Below are positions 26,252-34,491 of a DNA stretch of 64,000 nucleotides, in pieces. Every line of letters begins with the position of its first letter. The stretch's first letter is position 1. A model generated the notes under the pieces. It worked only from the letters and a program-made list of their open reading frames with translations. It searched no databases and was not told the origin of the DNA. Source of the DNA: Polaromonas sp. (GTDB taxonomy: Bacteria > Pseudomonadota > Gammaproteobacteria > Burkholderiales > Burkholderiaceae_C); assembly GCF_029945685.1 (NCBI RefSeq), contig NZ_JAQSDA010000006.1, forward strand, positions 248,001-312,000. Direction: 5' to 3'. Position numbers and translations under genes: made by a program.

Positions 26252-27412
26252 TCAGTACGAACGGGGCATGCCCAGCAGATGTTCGGCCACCTGGGCCAGC
26301 ACCAGGTTGTTGGATATCGGAGCGGTGCGGAACAGCCGCGTCTCCTTCCACTTGCGCTCGATGTCGTATTCGCAGGCCACGCCGTAGCCGCCAAAGGTGG
26401 TCATGGCCGCTTCGGCGGCTTCCCAGGCGGCTTCGCTGGCCAGGTACTTGACCATGGTCGCCTCGCGCCCGCAGGGCAGACCGGCGTCGAACAGCGTGGC
26501 GGCCTTGTTGCGCATCAGTTCGGCGGCCTCGATGTTCATGTGCGCGCGGGCGATGGGGAACTGCACGCCCTGGTTTGCACCGATCGGGCGGTCGAAGACG
26601 ACACGCTCGCTGGCATAACGCGAGGCCTTCTCGACGAACCATTTGCCGTCGCCGATGGCCTCGCTGGCCACCAGCAGGCGCTCGGAATGCAGCGAGTCGA
26701 GCAGATAATAAAAACCCTTGCCTTCCTCGCCGATACGGTCGTCGTCGGTGACCTCAAGGTTGTCAATGAAGACCTCGAAGGTGTGGTGATTGATCATGGT
26801 GCGGATTGGCTTGGCCTTGAGCGAGGCGCCGGCCTTGGCGATGTCAACCAAAAACAGGCTCAGGCCTTCCGTCTTTTTGGTCACCTCCTCGAACGGCGTG
26901 GTGCGCGCGATCAGCAAGTACATGTGCGAGTGGCTGTAGCGCGAGGTCCATATTTTTTGGCCGTTGATGACATAGCCACCGGCCACCTTGCGCGCGAAGG
27001 TCTTGATGCGCAGCGTGTTGGAGCCAGCATCGGGCTCGGTCACGCCGAAGGCCTGCAGGCGCAGGCTGCCGTCGGCAATGCGCGGCAGCGTCTTGCGCTT
27101 TTGCGCCGCGCTGCCATGCCGCATGATCGAGGCCATGGTGTACATCTGGGCGTGGCACGACGCGCTGTTGCCTCCGTTGTGGTTGACCTCTTCCAGGATG
27201 GTGCAGGCGTCCATCAGCGACAACCCGGAGCCACCATATTCCTCGGGAATCAGCGCGGCCAGCCAGCCGGCCTTGATCATGGCTTCGACAAAGGCCTCAG
27301 GGTAGGCACCGTCCTGCGCGCACTGGCGCCAGTATTCGGGGCCAAAGCCGTCGCACAGGGCTTTGACGGCGGCGCGAATCTGCACTTGTGTTTCGGTGTA
27401 GCTAAAGTCCAT
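26252..27412 (-). CDS. Acyl-CoA dehydrogenase, citronellyl-CoA dehydrogenase-like subgroup
   Basis: This 386-residue acyl-CoA dehydrogenase has the flavin motif FGVTEPDAGSNTLR, INGQKIWTSRYSH and the C-terminal TAPISNNLVLAQVAEHLLG. The APISN ending replaces the EGT of MCAD and marks a subgroup that includes, from memory, AtuD-type enzymes acting on branched isoprenoid acyl-CoA. ATG 27412 is favoured over 27436 because homology begins at MDFSYTETQ. It lies between the CaiB gene and the hydratase gene inside the carboxylase module. Confidence 0.88.
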   Translation of the reverse strand: MDFSYTETQVQIRAAVKALCDGFGPEYWRQCAQDGAYPEAFVEAMIKAGWLAALIPEEYGGSGLSLMDACTILEEVNHNGGNSASCHAQMYTMASIMRHGSAAQKRKTLPRIADGSLRLQAFGVTEPDAGSNTLRIKTFARKVAGGYVINGQKIWTSRYSHSHMYLLIARTTPFEEVTKKTEGLSLFLVDIAKAGASLKAKPIRTMINHHTFEVFIDNLEVTDDDRIGEEGKGFYYLLDSLHSERLLVASEAIGDGKWFVEKASRYASERVVFDRPIGANQGVQFPIARAHMNIEAAELMRNKAATLFDAGLPCGREATMVKYLASEAAWEAAEAAMTTFGGYGVACEYDIERKWKETRLFRTAPISNNLVLAQVAEHLLGMPRSY

Positions 27413-27441
27413 GAATGCTCTCTGAAAAATTGTCAACGCAC

Positions 27442-28641
27442 TCAGGCGATGACCGAGCAGCGGCGCAGCTCGGCAAGCTCTTGCGCATTCAGGCCAAGTG
27501 CCACCAGCACCTCGTCTGTGTGCGCGCCCAGCGCTGGCGGGCTCTGGCCGGTGCGGCCACGCCGGCCCTGCGAATTGATCGGCAGGCCCATCGCCTTGTG
27601 CTCAGGCGCGCCGGTAACCGGCAGGTCGGTGAGCATGTCGACCGCGCGCACCTGTTCGTGCGCCAGCACCTGTGCCACGTCATGCATTTCACTGCACGGT
27701 GCGCCCGCCGAGCGCAGGGCCGCCACGTTGGCCGCAGTGCTGCGCAGCCGGGTGCGCGCTTCCAGTGCGGTGTGCAGCGCTTCGCGGTTGGCGATGCGCT
27801 GCGACATGCCGACAAAGCGCGCGTCCACGGCCAGTTCGGGCTTGCCCAGCGCGCCGCAAACCTTGGCAAACAGCCGGTCATTGGCGGCGGCGATGAAAAC
27901 CTTGCCGTCTGCCGTGTCAAACAGCTCGTAGGGCGCCATCATCGCCATGGCCGAGCCCATCTTGCGCGGAAGTTTGCCCGTGGCCAGGTAGTTGGCTACC
28001 GAGACGGTCATCCACGACAGGCCGGTCTCGAGCAGGCTGGTATGCACGGCCATGCCCTGGCCGGTGCTGGCGCGGCGCAGCAAGGCCGCCAGAATGCCGG
28101 TCGTCGCCCACATGCTGGTGCCCATGTCGATCAAGGACACCCCCACACGTGCCGGCTCGTCGCCCTCATGGCCGCTGACGCTCATGATGCCGGTGAAGGC
28201 CTGCATCAGCGGGTCATAGCCGGGCAGCGCGCGCATCTGCCCGACCTCGCCAAAGGCGCTGATCGCGCAGTACACCAGGCGCGGGTTGGTGGGGTGCAGG
28301 TCGTCCCAACCCAGGCCGCGCGACTCGGCGCTGCCCGGCTTGAGCGAATGCACCAGCACGTCGGCCGTGGCGGCGAGCCGGCGCGCCAACTGCTGGCCCG
28401 GCGCGGTATCCAGGTCGATGCACACGCTCTTCTTGTTGCGGTTGAGCGCCAGAAACCCGGTCGACTGGCCGCCTATTTCAGGCGGTTTCCACTGGCGCGC
28501 GTCGTCGCCGCTGCCCGGACGTTCGATCTTGATGACCTCGGCACCGAGGTCGCCCAGAGTCTGGGCGCAGAAGGGGCCGGCGACGTTTTGCGTCAGGTCG
28601 AGCACGCGGCAGCCGGAGAGAATAGTTTCGAGCATGTTCAA
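27442..28641 (-). CDS. CaiB/BaiF CoA-transferase
   Basis: This 399-residue class III CoA-transferase has CRVLDLTQNVAGPFCAQ at the start and the catalytic aspartate D172 in SLIDMGTSM. It also carries GYDPLMQAFTG and NRNKKSVCIDL. It sits between the carboxylase beta gene (17 bp gap) and the dehydrogenase gene (29 bp gap), an insertion relative to the atuC-atuD order. It could pass CoA from a product thioester to the incoming acid, saving the ATP a ligase would use, or handle a dicarboxylic intermediate. Confidence 0.88.
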   Translation of the reverse strand: MNMLETILSGCRVLDLTQNVAGPFCAQTLGDLGAEVIKIERPGSGDDARQWKPPEIGGQSTGFLALNRNKKSVCIDLDTAPGQQLARRLAATADVLVHSLKPGSAESRGLGWDDLHPTNPRLVYCAISAFGEVGQMRALPGYDPLMQAFTGIMSVSGHEGDEPARVGVSLIDMGTSMWATTGILAALLRRASTGQGMAVHTSLLETGLSWMTVSVANYLATGKLPRKMGSAMAMMAPYELFDTADGKVFIAAANDRLFAKVCGALGKPELAVDARFVGMSQRIANREALHTALEARTRLRSTAANVAALRSAGAPCSEMHDVAQVLAHEQVRAVDMLTDLPVTGAPEHKAMGLPINSQGRRGRTGQSPPALGAHTDEVLVALGLNAQELAELRRCSVIA

Positions 28642-28658
28642 TACCGTGGACTAAAAGA

Positions 28659-30266
28659 TTACATGCGGAACACGCCGAAGTGCGTGTCGCGCGGCGGCAC
28701 ACGGCCCGCCAGCTCCAGCAGCAAAGCCATGGTGTCGCGCGTTTCCAGCGGGTCGATCACCATGTCGCACCACAGGTTGGAGGCGTAGTTGTAGGGGCTG
28801 GAAAAGCTCTCGAACTGCTCGCGTATCGGTTGCTTGAATTTCTCGCGCTCTTCGTCGCTCCAGCTTGTGCCCTCGCGCCGGTGAATGTTCTCGCGCACCA
28901 GACCCAGCGTGGTGGCGGCCTGCTCGGGGCCCATCAGCGCGGCGCGGCCGGTGGGCCACATCATCATCACGTTGGGCTTGAACGGGCGTCCGCACATGGC
29001 CAGGTAGGCCGCCGCGTACGAACCGCCGGTGATCAGCGTGTAGCGCGGCACGTTGGCCGAGGCCATGGCCGTCATGAACTTGGCGCCGTGCTTGGCGATG
29101 CCCTGCTGCTCCACCGCTTTGCCGACCATGAAGCCCGACACATCGGCGATAAACAGCAGCGGGATGTCGCGCTGGCAGCACAGCTCGATGAAGTGCGCGC
29201 CCTTGAGCGCGCTCTCGGAGAAGATCACGCCATTGTTGGCCAGAATGCCGATCTGGAAGCCCTTGATGCGCGCAAAGCCGCAGATCATGGTGTCGCCATA
29301 CAGCGGCTTGAACTCCTGCAGGTCACTGTCGTCGATCAGCCGCAGCAGCACTTCGCGGTTGTCGGTCGGATGGCGGTTGTCGGCGCTGACGATGCCGTAG
29401 ATTTCGCGCGGGTCATGGCGCGGCGGCAGCGGCGGAGCCACATCCCAGCGTTGCTTGGCCACGGTGCCGAGGTTGGCCACGATGCCACGCACGATGGCGA
29501 TGGCATGGCCGTCGTTCTCGGCCAGATGGTCAGTGACGCCGCTGATGCGGCTGTGCATCTCGCCGCCGCCCAGGGTTTCAATGTCAACCTCTTCCTTGGT
29601 GGCTGCATACACCAGTTCGGGCCCGGCGAGGAACATCGCGCCCTGATTGCGCACGATCACCGCCTCGTCGCACAGCGCCGGCAGATAGGCGCCGCCAGCG
29701 GTGGACGGCCCGTGCACGGTCGCGATCTGGGTGATGCCCTCGGCCGACATGCGGATCTGGTTGTAGAAAATGGAGCCGAACTGGCCGTCGTCGGGGAAAA
29801 TATGCGCCTGCTCCGGCAGGTTGGCGCCGCCCGACTGGACCATGGTGATGCACGGCAGCCGGTGCTGCCAGGCGAACATCTGGGCCCGCACATGCTTTTT
29901 AGCGGTGATGCCGTAGTAGGTGCCGCCCTTGACCGTGGCATCGTGGATCATCAGCATGCAGGCGCGCCCGCACACCAGCCCCACGCCGGTGATGATGCTG
30001 CCGCCCGGCGGCACGCCCTCGTACAGGCCGTCGCCGGCAAGCTGCCCGAACTCGAGGAAGGGCGATCCGGGATCGAGCACGGCGGCCAGGCGCTCGCGCG
30101 GCAGCAACTGCTTGCGCTTCTTGTGCAGCAAGCGCGCCTTCTCGGGGCCGCCGATCAGGGCACGTGCGCGGCGTTCATGCAGATCGACAATGCGCGCCTC
30201 GTAGGCTTCACGGTTGCGCTGGAACTCGGGCGAGTTCGGCGCGGCGGTAGATGTCATCAAGCTCAT
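28659..30266 (-). CDS. Acyl-CoA carboxylase carboxyltransferase beta subunit (MCC/geranyl-CoA carboxylase type)
   Basis: This 535-residue carboxyltransferase is the exact size of methylcrotonyl- and geranyl-CoA carboxylase beta subunits. It shows the twin crotonase-like halves: QSGGANLPEQAHIFPDD with FYNQIRMSA and GPSTAGGAYLPALCDEAV in the N-half, and ADVSGFMVG, then ITGGSYAAAYLAMCGRPF in the C-half. It transfers the carboxyl from biotin of the alpha subunit to an enoyl-CoA gamma-methyl group or an acyl-CoA alpha-carbon. The MCC-like AGGAYLPA region argues for a beta-methyl-enoyl-CoA rather than propionyl-CoA. Which of MCC or geranyl type it is would need structure-based comparison of the acyl pocket. 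Confidence 0.92.
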   Translation of the reverse strand: MSLMTSTAAPNSPEFQRNREAYEARIVDLHERRARALIGGPEKARLLHKKRKQLLPRERLAAVLDPGSPFLEFGQLAGDGLYEGVPPGGSIITGVGLVCGRACMLMIHDATVKGGTYYGITAKKHVRAQMFAWQHRLPCITMVQSGGANLPEQAHIFPDDGQFGSIFYNQIRMSAEGITQIATVHGPSTAGGAYLPALCDEAVIVRNQGAMFLAGPELVYAATKEEVDIETLGGGEMHSRISGVTDHLAENDGHAIAIVRGIVANLGTVAKQRWDVAPPLPPRHDPREIYGIVSADNRHPTDNREVLLRLIDDSDLQEFKPLYGDTMICGFARIKGFQIGILANNGVIFSESALKGAHFIELCCQRDIPLLFIADVSGFMVGKAVEQQGIAKHGAKFMTAMASANVPRYTLITGGSYAAAYLAMCGRPFKPNVMMMWPTGRAALMGPEQAATTLGLVRENIHRREGTSWSDEEREKFKQPIREQFESFSSPYNYASNLWCDMVIDPLETRDTMALLLELAGRVPPRDTHFGVFRM

Positions 30267-30329
30267 CGAAGCGGCCCTTTAAGTGGATCTGCCGGCCACG
30301 CGGCTCGGTATGGGTCGGTTATCACGCGA

Positions 30330-31469
30330 TCAGACCGGCGCACGCAGCGCCGCAAAGCGCTGCAGGTGGTGGTCGGAGCTGCCCAACAAGTTGCAAAAGA
30401 GGGTGAGACGGCGAAAGTAGTGGCCGATGTCCAGCTCCTCGGTCATGCCTACGCCGCCGTGCAACTGCACCGCCTGCTGCGCCACGAAGCGGGCGCGCTC
30501 GCCAATGGCCGCCTTGGCCGCCGAGACAGCGCGCGAGCGGGTGGCCGCGTCGGGATGCTCGGCATGCAAGGCCGCCATCATCAACAAGGAACGGCTGGCC
30601 TCGACGGCGGCAAACATGTCGACCAACCGGTGCTGGATGACCTGGAAGCTCGCAATCGGAACATCGAACTGCTTGCGCGTGCTGGCGTACTCGCCGGTTT
30701 TGCGCAGCAGCGCGTCCATGGCGCCGAGTGCGTCTGCGCAAGCCACCACGATGCCCAGATCAATCAACTTCTCCAGCAACGCCATGCCCTCGCCTTTGAC
30801 ACCCAGCAACGCGTCCTGGCCGAGCACGACCTGGTCCAGCACCAAATCGCCAGCCCGGCTGCCGTCGTAGGCCCGATAGCCCGCCACCTGCACGCCAGGC
30901 GTTTGGGCGTCGACCAGGAACAGGCTGATGCCCCGACGCTCGTCCACCGCCCCCGAGGTTCTGGCAACGACAACGAAGCCGTCGGCCCAGGGGGCGCCCA
31001 GCACGCCGCTCTTGCGACCCGACAGCAGCCAGCCACCGTCCTTGGCCGTGGCACGCGTGGTCACATAGCTGAGTTCATGGCGGGCATCGGCCTCGCCGTG
31101 CGCCAATGCGAGTATCCGCTGGCCGGACGCGAGCCCGGGCAGCCAGGCCGCCTGCTGCGCCGGACTGCCCGCGCGCGTCAGCGCCTGCGCGCCGAGCACC
31201 GTGCTGGCAAGATAGGGCTCGACCACCAGCGCAGCCCCCATCGCCTCGGCGACCTGGATCAGCTCGACCACGCCGCCAAAGCCGCCATGCCCCTCGAGCA
31301 GTCCGAGCCCAAGCCAGCCGAATTCGCCGAATCGCTGCCAGTGCTCGCGGCTCATGCCGGACGCTGACGCGACGATCTGGTTGCGGGCATCGAAACCATA
31401 CGCGGCACGCAGATACTTCTGTGCCGCGTCGCGCAGCATCGTCTGTTCTTCGGAGAGTTCGAAGTTCAT
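30330..31469 (-). CDS. Acyl-CoA dehydrogenase, partner subunit without EGT
   Basis: This 379-residue acyl-CoA dehydrogenase has weak flavin-loop motifs (ALAHGEADARHELS in place of the TEP-SGSD signature). It keeps TRKQFDVPIASFQVIQHRL and ends with HYFRRLTLFCNLLGSSDHHLQRF, lacking the catalytic EGT. This ending is typical of the small or degenerate partner of heteromeric dehydrogenases. The gene 16 bp upstream encodes a canonical GGS-type partner, so the two are read as one enzyme. Confidence 0.83.
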   Translation of the reverse strand: MNFELSEEQTMLRDAAQKYLRAAYGFDARNQIVASASGMSREHWQRFGEFGWLGLGLLEGHGGFGGVVELIQVAEAMGAALVVEPYLASTVLGAQALTRAGSPAQQAAWLPGLASGQRILALAHGEADARHELSYVTTRATAKDGGWLLSGRKSGVLGAPWADGFVVVARTSGAVDERRGISLFLVDAQTPGVQVAGYRAYDGSRAGDLVLDQVVLGQDALLGVKGEGMALLEKLIDLGIVVACADALGAMDALLRKTGEYASTRKQFDVPIASFQVIQHRLVDMFAAVEASRSLLMMAALHAEHPDAATRSRAVSAAKAAIGERARFVAQQAVQLHGGVGMTEELDIGHYFRRLTLFCNLLGSSDHHLQRFAALRAPV

Positions 31470-31485
31470 GGTCTTCCTTTACCCC

Positions 31486-32664
31486 TTAGCGCGCGCCGGC
31501 CAGCAGCATCTTGGCCAGCACATTCTTCTGCACCTCATCGCTGCCGCCGTAAATCGTGGCGGCGCGCGAGAAACAGTAGTGCGGCATCGCATGGGCAAAC
31601 CGCCCGTCACCCAACTCGCCTTGCGCATGCCAGGGCCAGGCCTGATCGGCGGCAATTTCAACATCAAGTTCAGACAGGGTCTGCTGCACCGCCGTGCCCA
31701 TGGTCTTGAGCAGCGAGGACTCCGGCCCCGGCGCCTTGCCCGAAGCGGTGGCCGCAAGCACGCGGAAGTTGGTGTATTCAAGCGCCATCAGTTCGATCTC
31801 GGCGCGCGCCAGCTTGAGCCGCATCGCCGCGTCTTCGGCCAGCGGGCGACCGCCCGAGCGGCGCTCGGCGGCGGCCACGCGCAGGTTGGACAGATGCGCC
31901 TTACAGTCGGCCACGCCGGCAATGCTGGTGCGCTCGTGCGTCAGCAGGTACTTGGCAATGTCCCAGCCCTGGCCCTCGCGGCCAACCAGGTTTTTCCTGG
32001 GCACACGAACGTCGGTGAGGAACACCTGGTTCAGGTGGTGTTCGCCGTCGATCGAGACGATGGGCTTGACATCGATGCCGGGGCGGTCCATCTCGATCAG
32101 CAGGAAGGAGATGCCTTCCTGCTTCTTGCCGGTGCTGGCGGTGCGCACCAGGCAGAACATGTGCGTGGCCCAATGCGCATAGGTGGTCCAGATCTTGGAG
32201 CCGTTGATGACGTAATCGTCGCCATCGGCCACGGCCGTGGTCTTCAGGCTGGCCAGGTCGGAGCCCGCGCCCGGTTCGGAATAGCCCTGGCACCACCAGT
32301 CTTCGCAGCGGCGGATGCGCGGCAGGTACTGCGCCTTTTGCTCCGGCGTGCCAAAGGCGATCAGCACCGGCCCGAGCATGATGACGCCCATCGACAGCCC
32401 CACCGGCGCGCTGGCCGCCGCGCGCTCGAGGTCGAAGATGTAGCGCTGCGTCGGCGTCCAGCCCGGCCCGCCGTATTCCCTGGGCCAGCCGTTGACGAGC
32501 CAGCCCTGGGTGTCGAGCCGGCGCTGCCATTGAACGATGTCGTTCTTTTGCAGCATCTCCCCTGTGACGGTCTTGCGCTTGAGCTCGGTCGGCGTGTGGG
32601 CCTTGAACCAGGCGCGAACCTCTTGCTGGAACGCCATGTCTTCTGGGCTGAAATCGATGTCCAT
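31486..32664 (-). CDS. Acyl-CoA dehydrogenase, large partner subunit (GGS type)
   Basis: This 392-residue acyl-CoA dehydrogenase has CQGYSEPGAGSDLASL, INGSKIWTTYAHW and the C-terminal IYGGSDEVQKNVLAKMLL. The Tyr-Gly-Gly-Ser form in place of YEGT marks the FadE-type large subunits that pair with a shorter partner. The partner gene follows 16 bp downstream. Together with 16004-18201 the operon holds two such pairs, suggesting two successive desaturations of bulky CoA esters. Confidence 0.85.
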   Translation of the reverse strand: MDIDFSPEDMAFQQEVRAWFKAHTPTELKRKTVTGEMLQKNDIVQWQRRLDTQGWLVNGWPREYGGPGWTPTQRYIFDLERAAASAPVGLSMGVIMLGPVLIAFGTPEQKAQYLPRIRRCEDWWCQGYSEPGAGSDLASLKTTAVADGDDYVINGSKIWTTYAHWATHMFCLVRTASTGKKQEGISFLLIEMDRPGIDVKPIVSIDGEHHLNQVFLTDVRVPRKNLVGREGQGWDIAKYLLTHERTSIAGVADCKAHLSNLRVAAAERRSGGRPLAEDAAMRLKLARAEIELMALEYTNFRVLAATASGKAPGPESSLLKTMGTAVQQTLSELDVEIAADQAWPWHAQGELGDGRFAHAMPHYCFSRAATIYGGSDEVQKNVLAKMLLAGAR

Positions 32665-32695
32665 CGTGGGCCTTTATGCGCTTGCGGCTTGCGCT

Positions 32696-33523
32696 TTAGA
32701 TCGAGATTCCGCCGCCGCAGATCAGCGTCTGGCCGCTGACGTAGTTCGATTCGGGAATGCACAGCAGGTAGACCGATCCGGCCGCCTCCTCGGGCGTGCC
32801 GCCGCGACCCAGCGGAATGGTGCGCTCCATCATTTCCAGCAGATCAGGATTGACGCCGACCTTGATCTTGCGGCCCTCGACATCAATCGATGCGTTGCCG
32901 CCGGCCGAAGCTTCCGTCAGCCGCGTCTTGATCATGCCAAAAGCGACGGCGTTGACGTTGACCTTGTAACGCCCCCACTCCTTGGACAGCGCCTTGGTCA
33001 GGCCGATGATGCCGGCCTTGCCCGCCGAGTAATTGGCCTGGCCCGCGTTACCGCCGGTGCCGGCGATGGACGAGATGTTGACCACCTTGCGGAACACCTC
33101 CTGTCCGGCTTCGGCTTCCTTACGCGAGGTGACGCGGATGAACTCCGCGGCGGCGCGCAAAATTTTGAACGGCGCGGTCAAATGCACATCAATAATGGCG
33201 TTCCACTGCTCGTCGGTCATCTTCTGAACCACGTTGTCCCAGGTGTAGCCGGCGTTGTTGATGATGATGTCCAGGCCGCCGAAGCTGTCAATCGCGGTCT
33301 TGACGAAGCGATCAGCGAAACCGTCGGCGGTGACGCTGCCCACGCAGGCCACGGCAATGCCGCCGGCCTTCTTGATGTCGGCCACGGTCTGCTCTGCCGG
33401 GGCTGCGTCGAGGTCGTTGACGACCACTTTGGCGCCTTCGCTGGCCAGCTTCATGGCGATGGCACGGCCGATGCCGCGGCCCGAACCTGAAACGATGGCC
33501 ACTTTGCCTTCGAGTTTTTTCAT
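32696..33523 (-). CDS. Short-chain dehydrogenase/reductase (3-hydroxyacyl-CoA or 3-oxoacyl type)
   Basis: This 275-residue classical SDR has the cofactor motif SGSGRGIG (12-19), D in VVNDLDAA (favouring NAD(H)), IINNAGYTWD, the catalytic serine in NISSIAG, and YSAGK. A loop of about 25 residues before the C-terminus (GGNASIDVEGRKIKVGV) is longer than in FabG. It probably oxidises the 3-hydroxyacyl-CoA formed by the MaoC pair encoded directly upstream. The MaoC genes, this SDR and the dehydrogenase pair together make one beta-oxidation turn. Confidence 0.88.
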   Translation of the reverse strand: MKKLEGKVAIVSGSGRGIGRAIAMKLASEGAKVVVNDLDAAPAEQTVADIKKAGGIAVACVGSVTADGFADRFVKTAIDSFGGLDIIINNAGYTWDNVVQKMTDEQWNAIIDVHLTAPFKILRAAAEFIRVTSRKEAEAGQEVFRKVVNISSIAGTGGNAGQANYSAGKAGIIGLTKALSKEWGRYKVNVNAVAFGMIKTRLTEASAGGNASIDVEGRKIKVGVNPDLLEMMERTIPLGRGGTPEEAAGSVYLLCIPESNYVSGQTLICGGGISI

Positions 33524-33587
33524 GATGCGTGTCCTTGCTTGTGATTAAAAGGAAAGAAATAAAAAGTCGGGCCGGCAAACGGCAGTC

Positions 33588-34004
33588 TCAGTTCAAGGCA
33601 ACCAAAGCCTCGCCGGCCAGCGTGATTTCGCCTGTCGCCTTCGTCGCGCTGATTTGAACGCGCACGCAGGGTCGGCCTGCATGCTCGAGCTTTTCAACCA
33701 CCTTGCCACTGCAGCGCACGCGGTCGCCGAGATGGGTCAGGGCCGCGAAGCGCACGCCATAGCTGAGGATCTGGCGCTGCGGCACCCATTCGGTGAGCGC
33801 GCGTCCGAGGTAGGCCATCGACAACATGCCGTGCGCGAACACATCCTTCATCCCCGCGCCGTGGGCGAAGTCGATGTCGATGTGGATCGGGTTGTGGTCG
33901 CCCGACGCACCGGCGAACAGGGCCAGGGTGGTGCGGCTGATCGGCGGCAGTTCCAGCACGGGCATGTCGTCACCGACATCAATGATTTTTACTTGAACGT
34001 TCAT
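33588..34004 (-). CDS. MaoC-family (R)-specific enoyl-CoA hydratase, catalytic subunit
   Basis: This 138-residue hot-dog protein carries the full hydratase motif GDHNPIHID with the catalytic dyad D36 and H41, followed by FAHGMLSMAYLGR. It hydrates trans-2-enoyl-CoA to a 3-hydroxyacyl-CoA. The second MaoC gene lies 10 bp upstream and its product lacks the same spacing of the dyad, so a heterodimer with one active half is likely, as in the ChsH1-ChsH2 hydratase of steroid side-chain degradation. Confidence 0.88.
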   Translation of the reverse strand: MNVQVKIIDVGDDMPVLELPPISRTTLALFAGASGDHNPIHIDIDFAHGAGMKDVFAHGMLSMAYLGRALTEWVPQRQILSYGVRFAALTHLGDRVRCSGKVVEKLEHAGRPCVRVQISATKATGEITLAGEALVALN

Positions 34005-34014
34005 GAATATTCCT

Positions 34015-34458
34015 TCAGGCGTGGCGCACGACGATCACCGAGTGCAGGTCGGAGACATGCTCGCCGAGCTGATTGGTGACCTTCGTGTCGTTGACGACAA
34101 ACTCGAGCGCGCCGCCCTTCTTGTCGTAGATGTCGGCGACCCGGGTCTGGAAGCGCAGCGTGTCGCCAGCGCACACCGGGGCGTGGTAGTCGAAGCGCTG
34201 CTCGCCGTGCAAGACCTTGCGCAGGTCGATCTTGAGCGTGTCGAGCAACTTCATCAACACCCCCGAATCGCTCTCGGCGCCAAAGATGAAGGTCGGCGGC
34301 GCCACGACGTTGCGGTAGCCAGCGGCCTTGGCGGCGGTCGCGTCGAGGTGGATCGGATCGGTGGCACCGATCACCTCGGCGAAAAAGCGGATGCGCCCCT
34401 TCTCCACATCCCACAGCGTGGGCGGCACCTCGTAACCGATGAATTTCTTGTCAATCAT
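34015..34458 (-). CDS. MaoC-like N-terminal (FAS1-type) dehydratase, probable non-catalytic partner
   Basis: This 147-residue hot-dog-fold protein begins MIDKKFIGYEVPPTLWDVEKG, typical of the FAS1-like MaoC dehydratase N-domain. The motif region reads FAEVIGATDPIHLD, where D34 and H37 are only two residues apart instead of the catalytic D-x4-H, and VVAPPTFIFG follows. It most likely forms the substrate-binding half of a heterodimer with the downstream MaoC protein. Confidence 0.85.
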   Translation of the reverse strand: MIDKKFIGYEVPPTLWDVEKGRIRFFAEVIGATDPIHLDATAAKAAGYRNVVAPPTFIFGAESDSGVLMKLLDTLKIDLRKVLHGEQRFDYHAPVCAGDTLRFQTRVADIYDKKGGALEFVVNDTKVTNQLGEHVSDLHSVIVVRHA

Positions 34459-34491
34459 GGGACTCCAGCTCCTGGTTTTCTGCGCCTGTGC

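Noticed and set aside
25937..27931. 664-codon open frame on the plus strand
   Set aside because: Antisense to the hydratase, acyl-CoA dehydrogenase and CaiB genes; Ala/Gly/His-rich composition without domain.
28680..31367. 895-codon open frame on the plus strand
   Set aside because: It lies antisense to the carboxylase beta and acyl-CoA dehydrogenase genes, has no domain, and its composition (runs of Ala, His, Gln, Gly) is typical of antisense frames in high-GC DNA.
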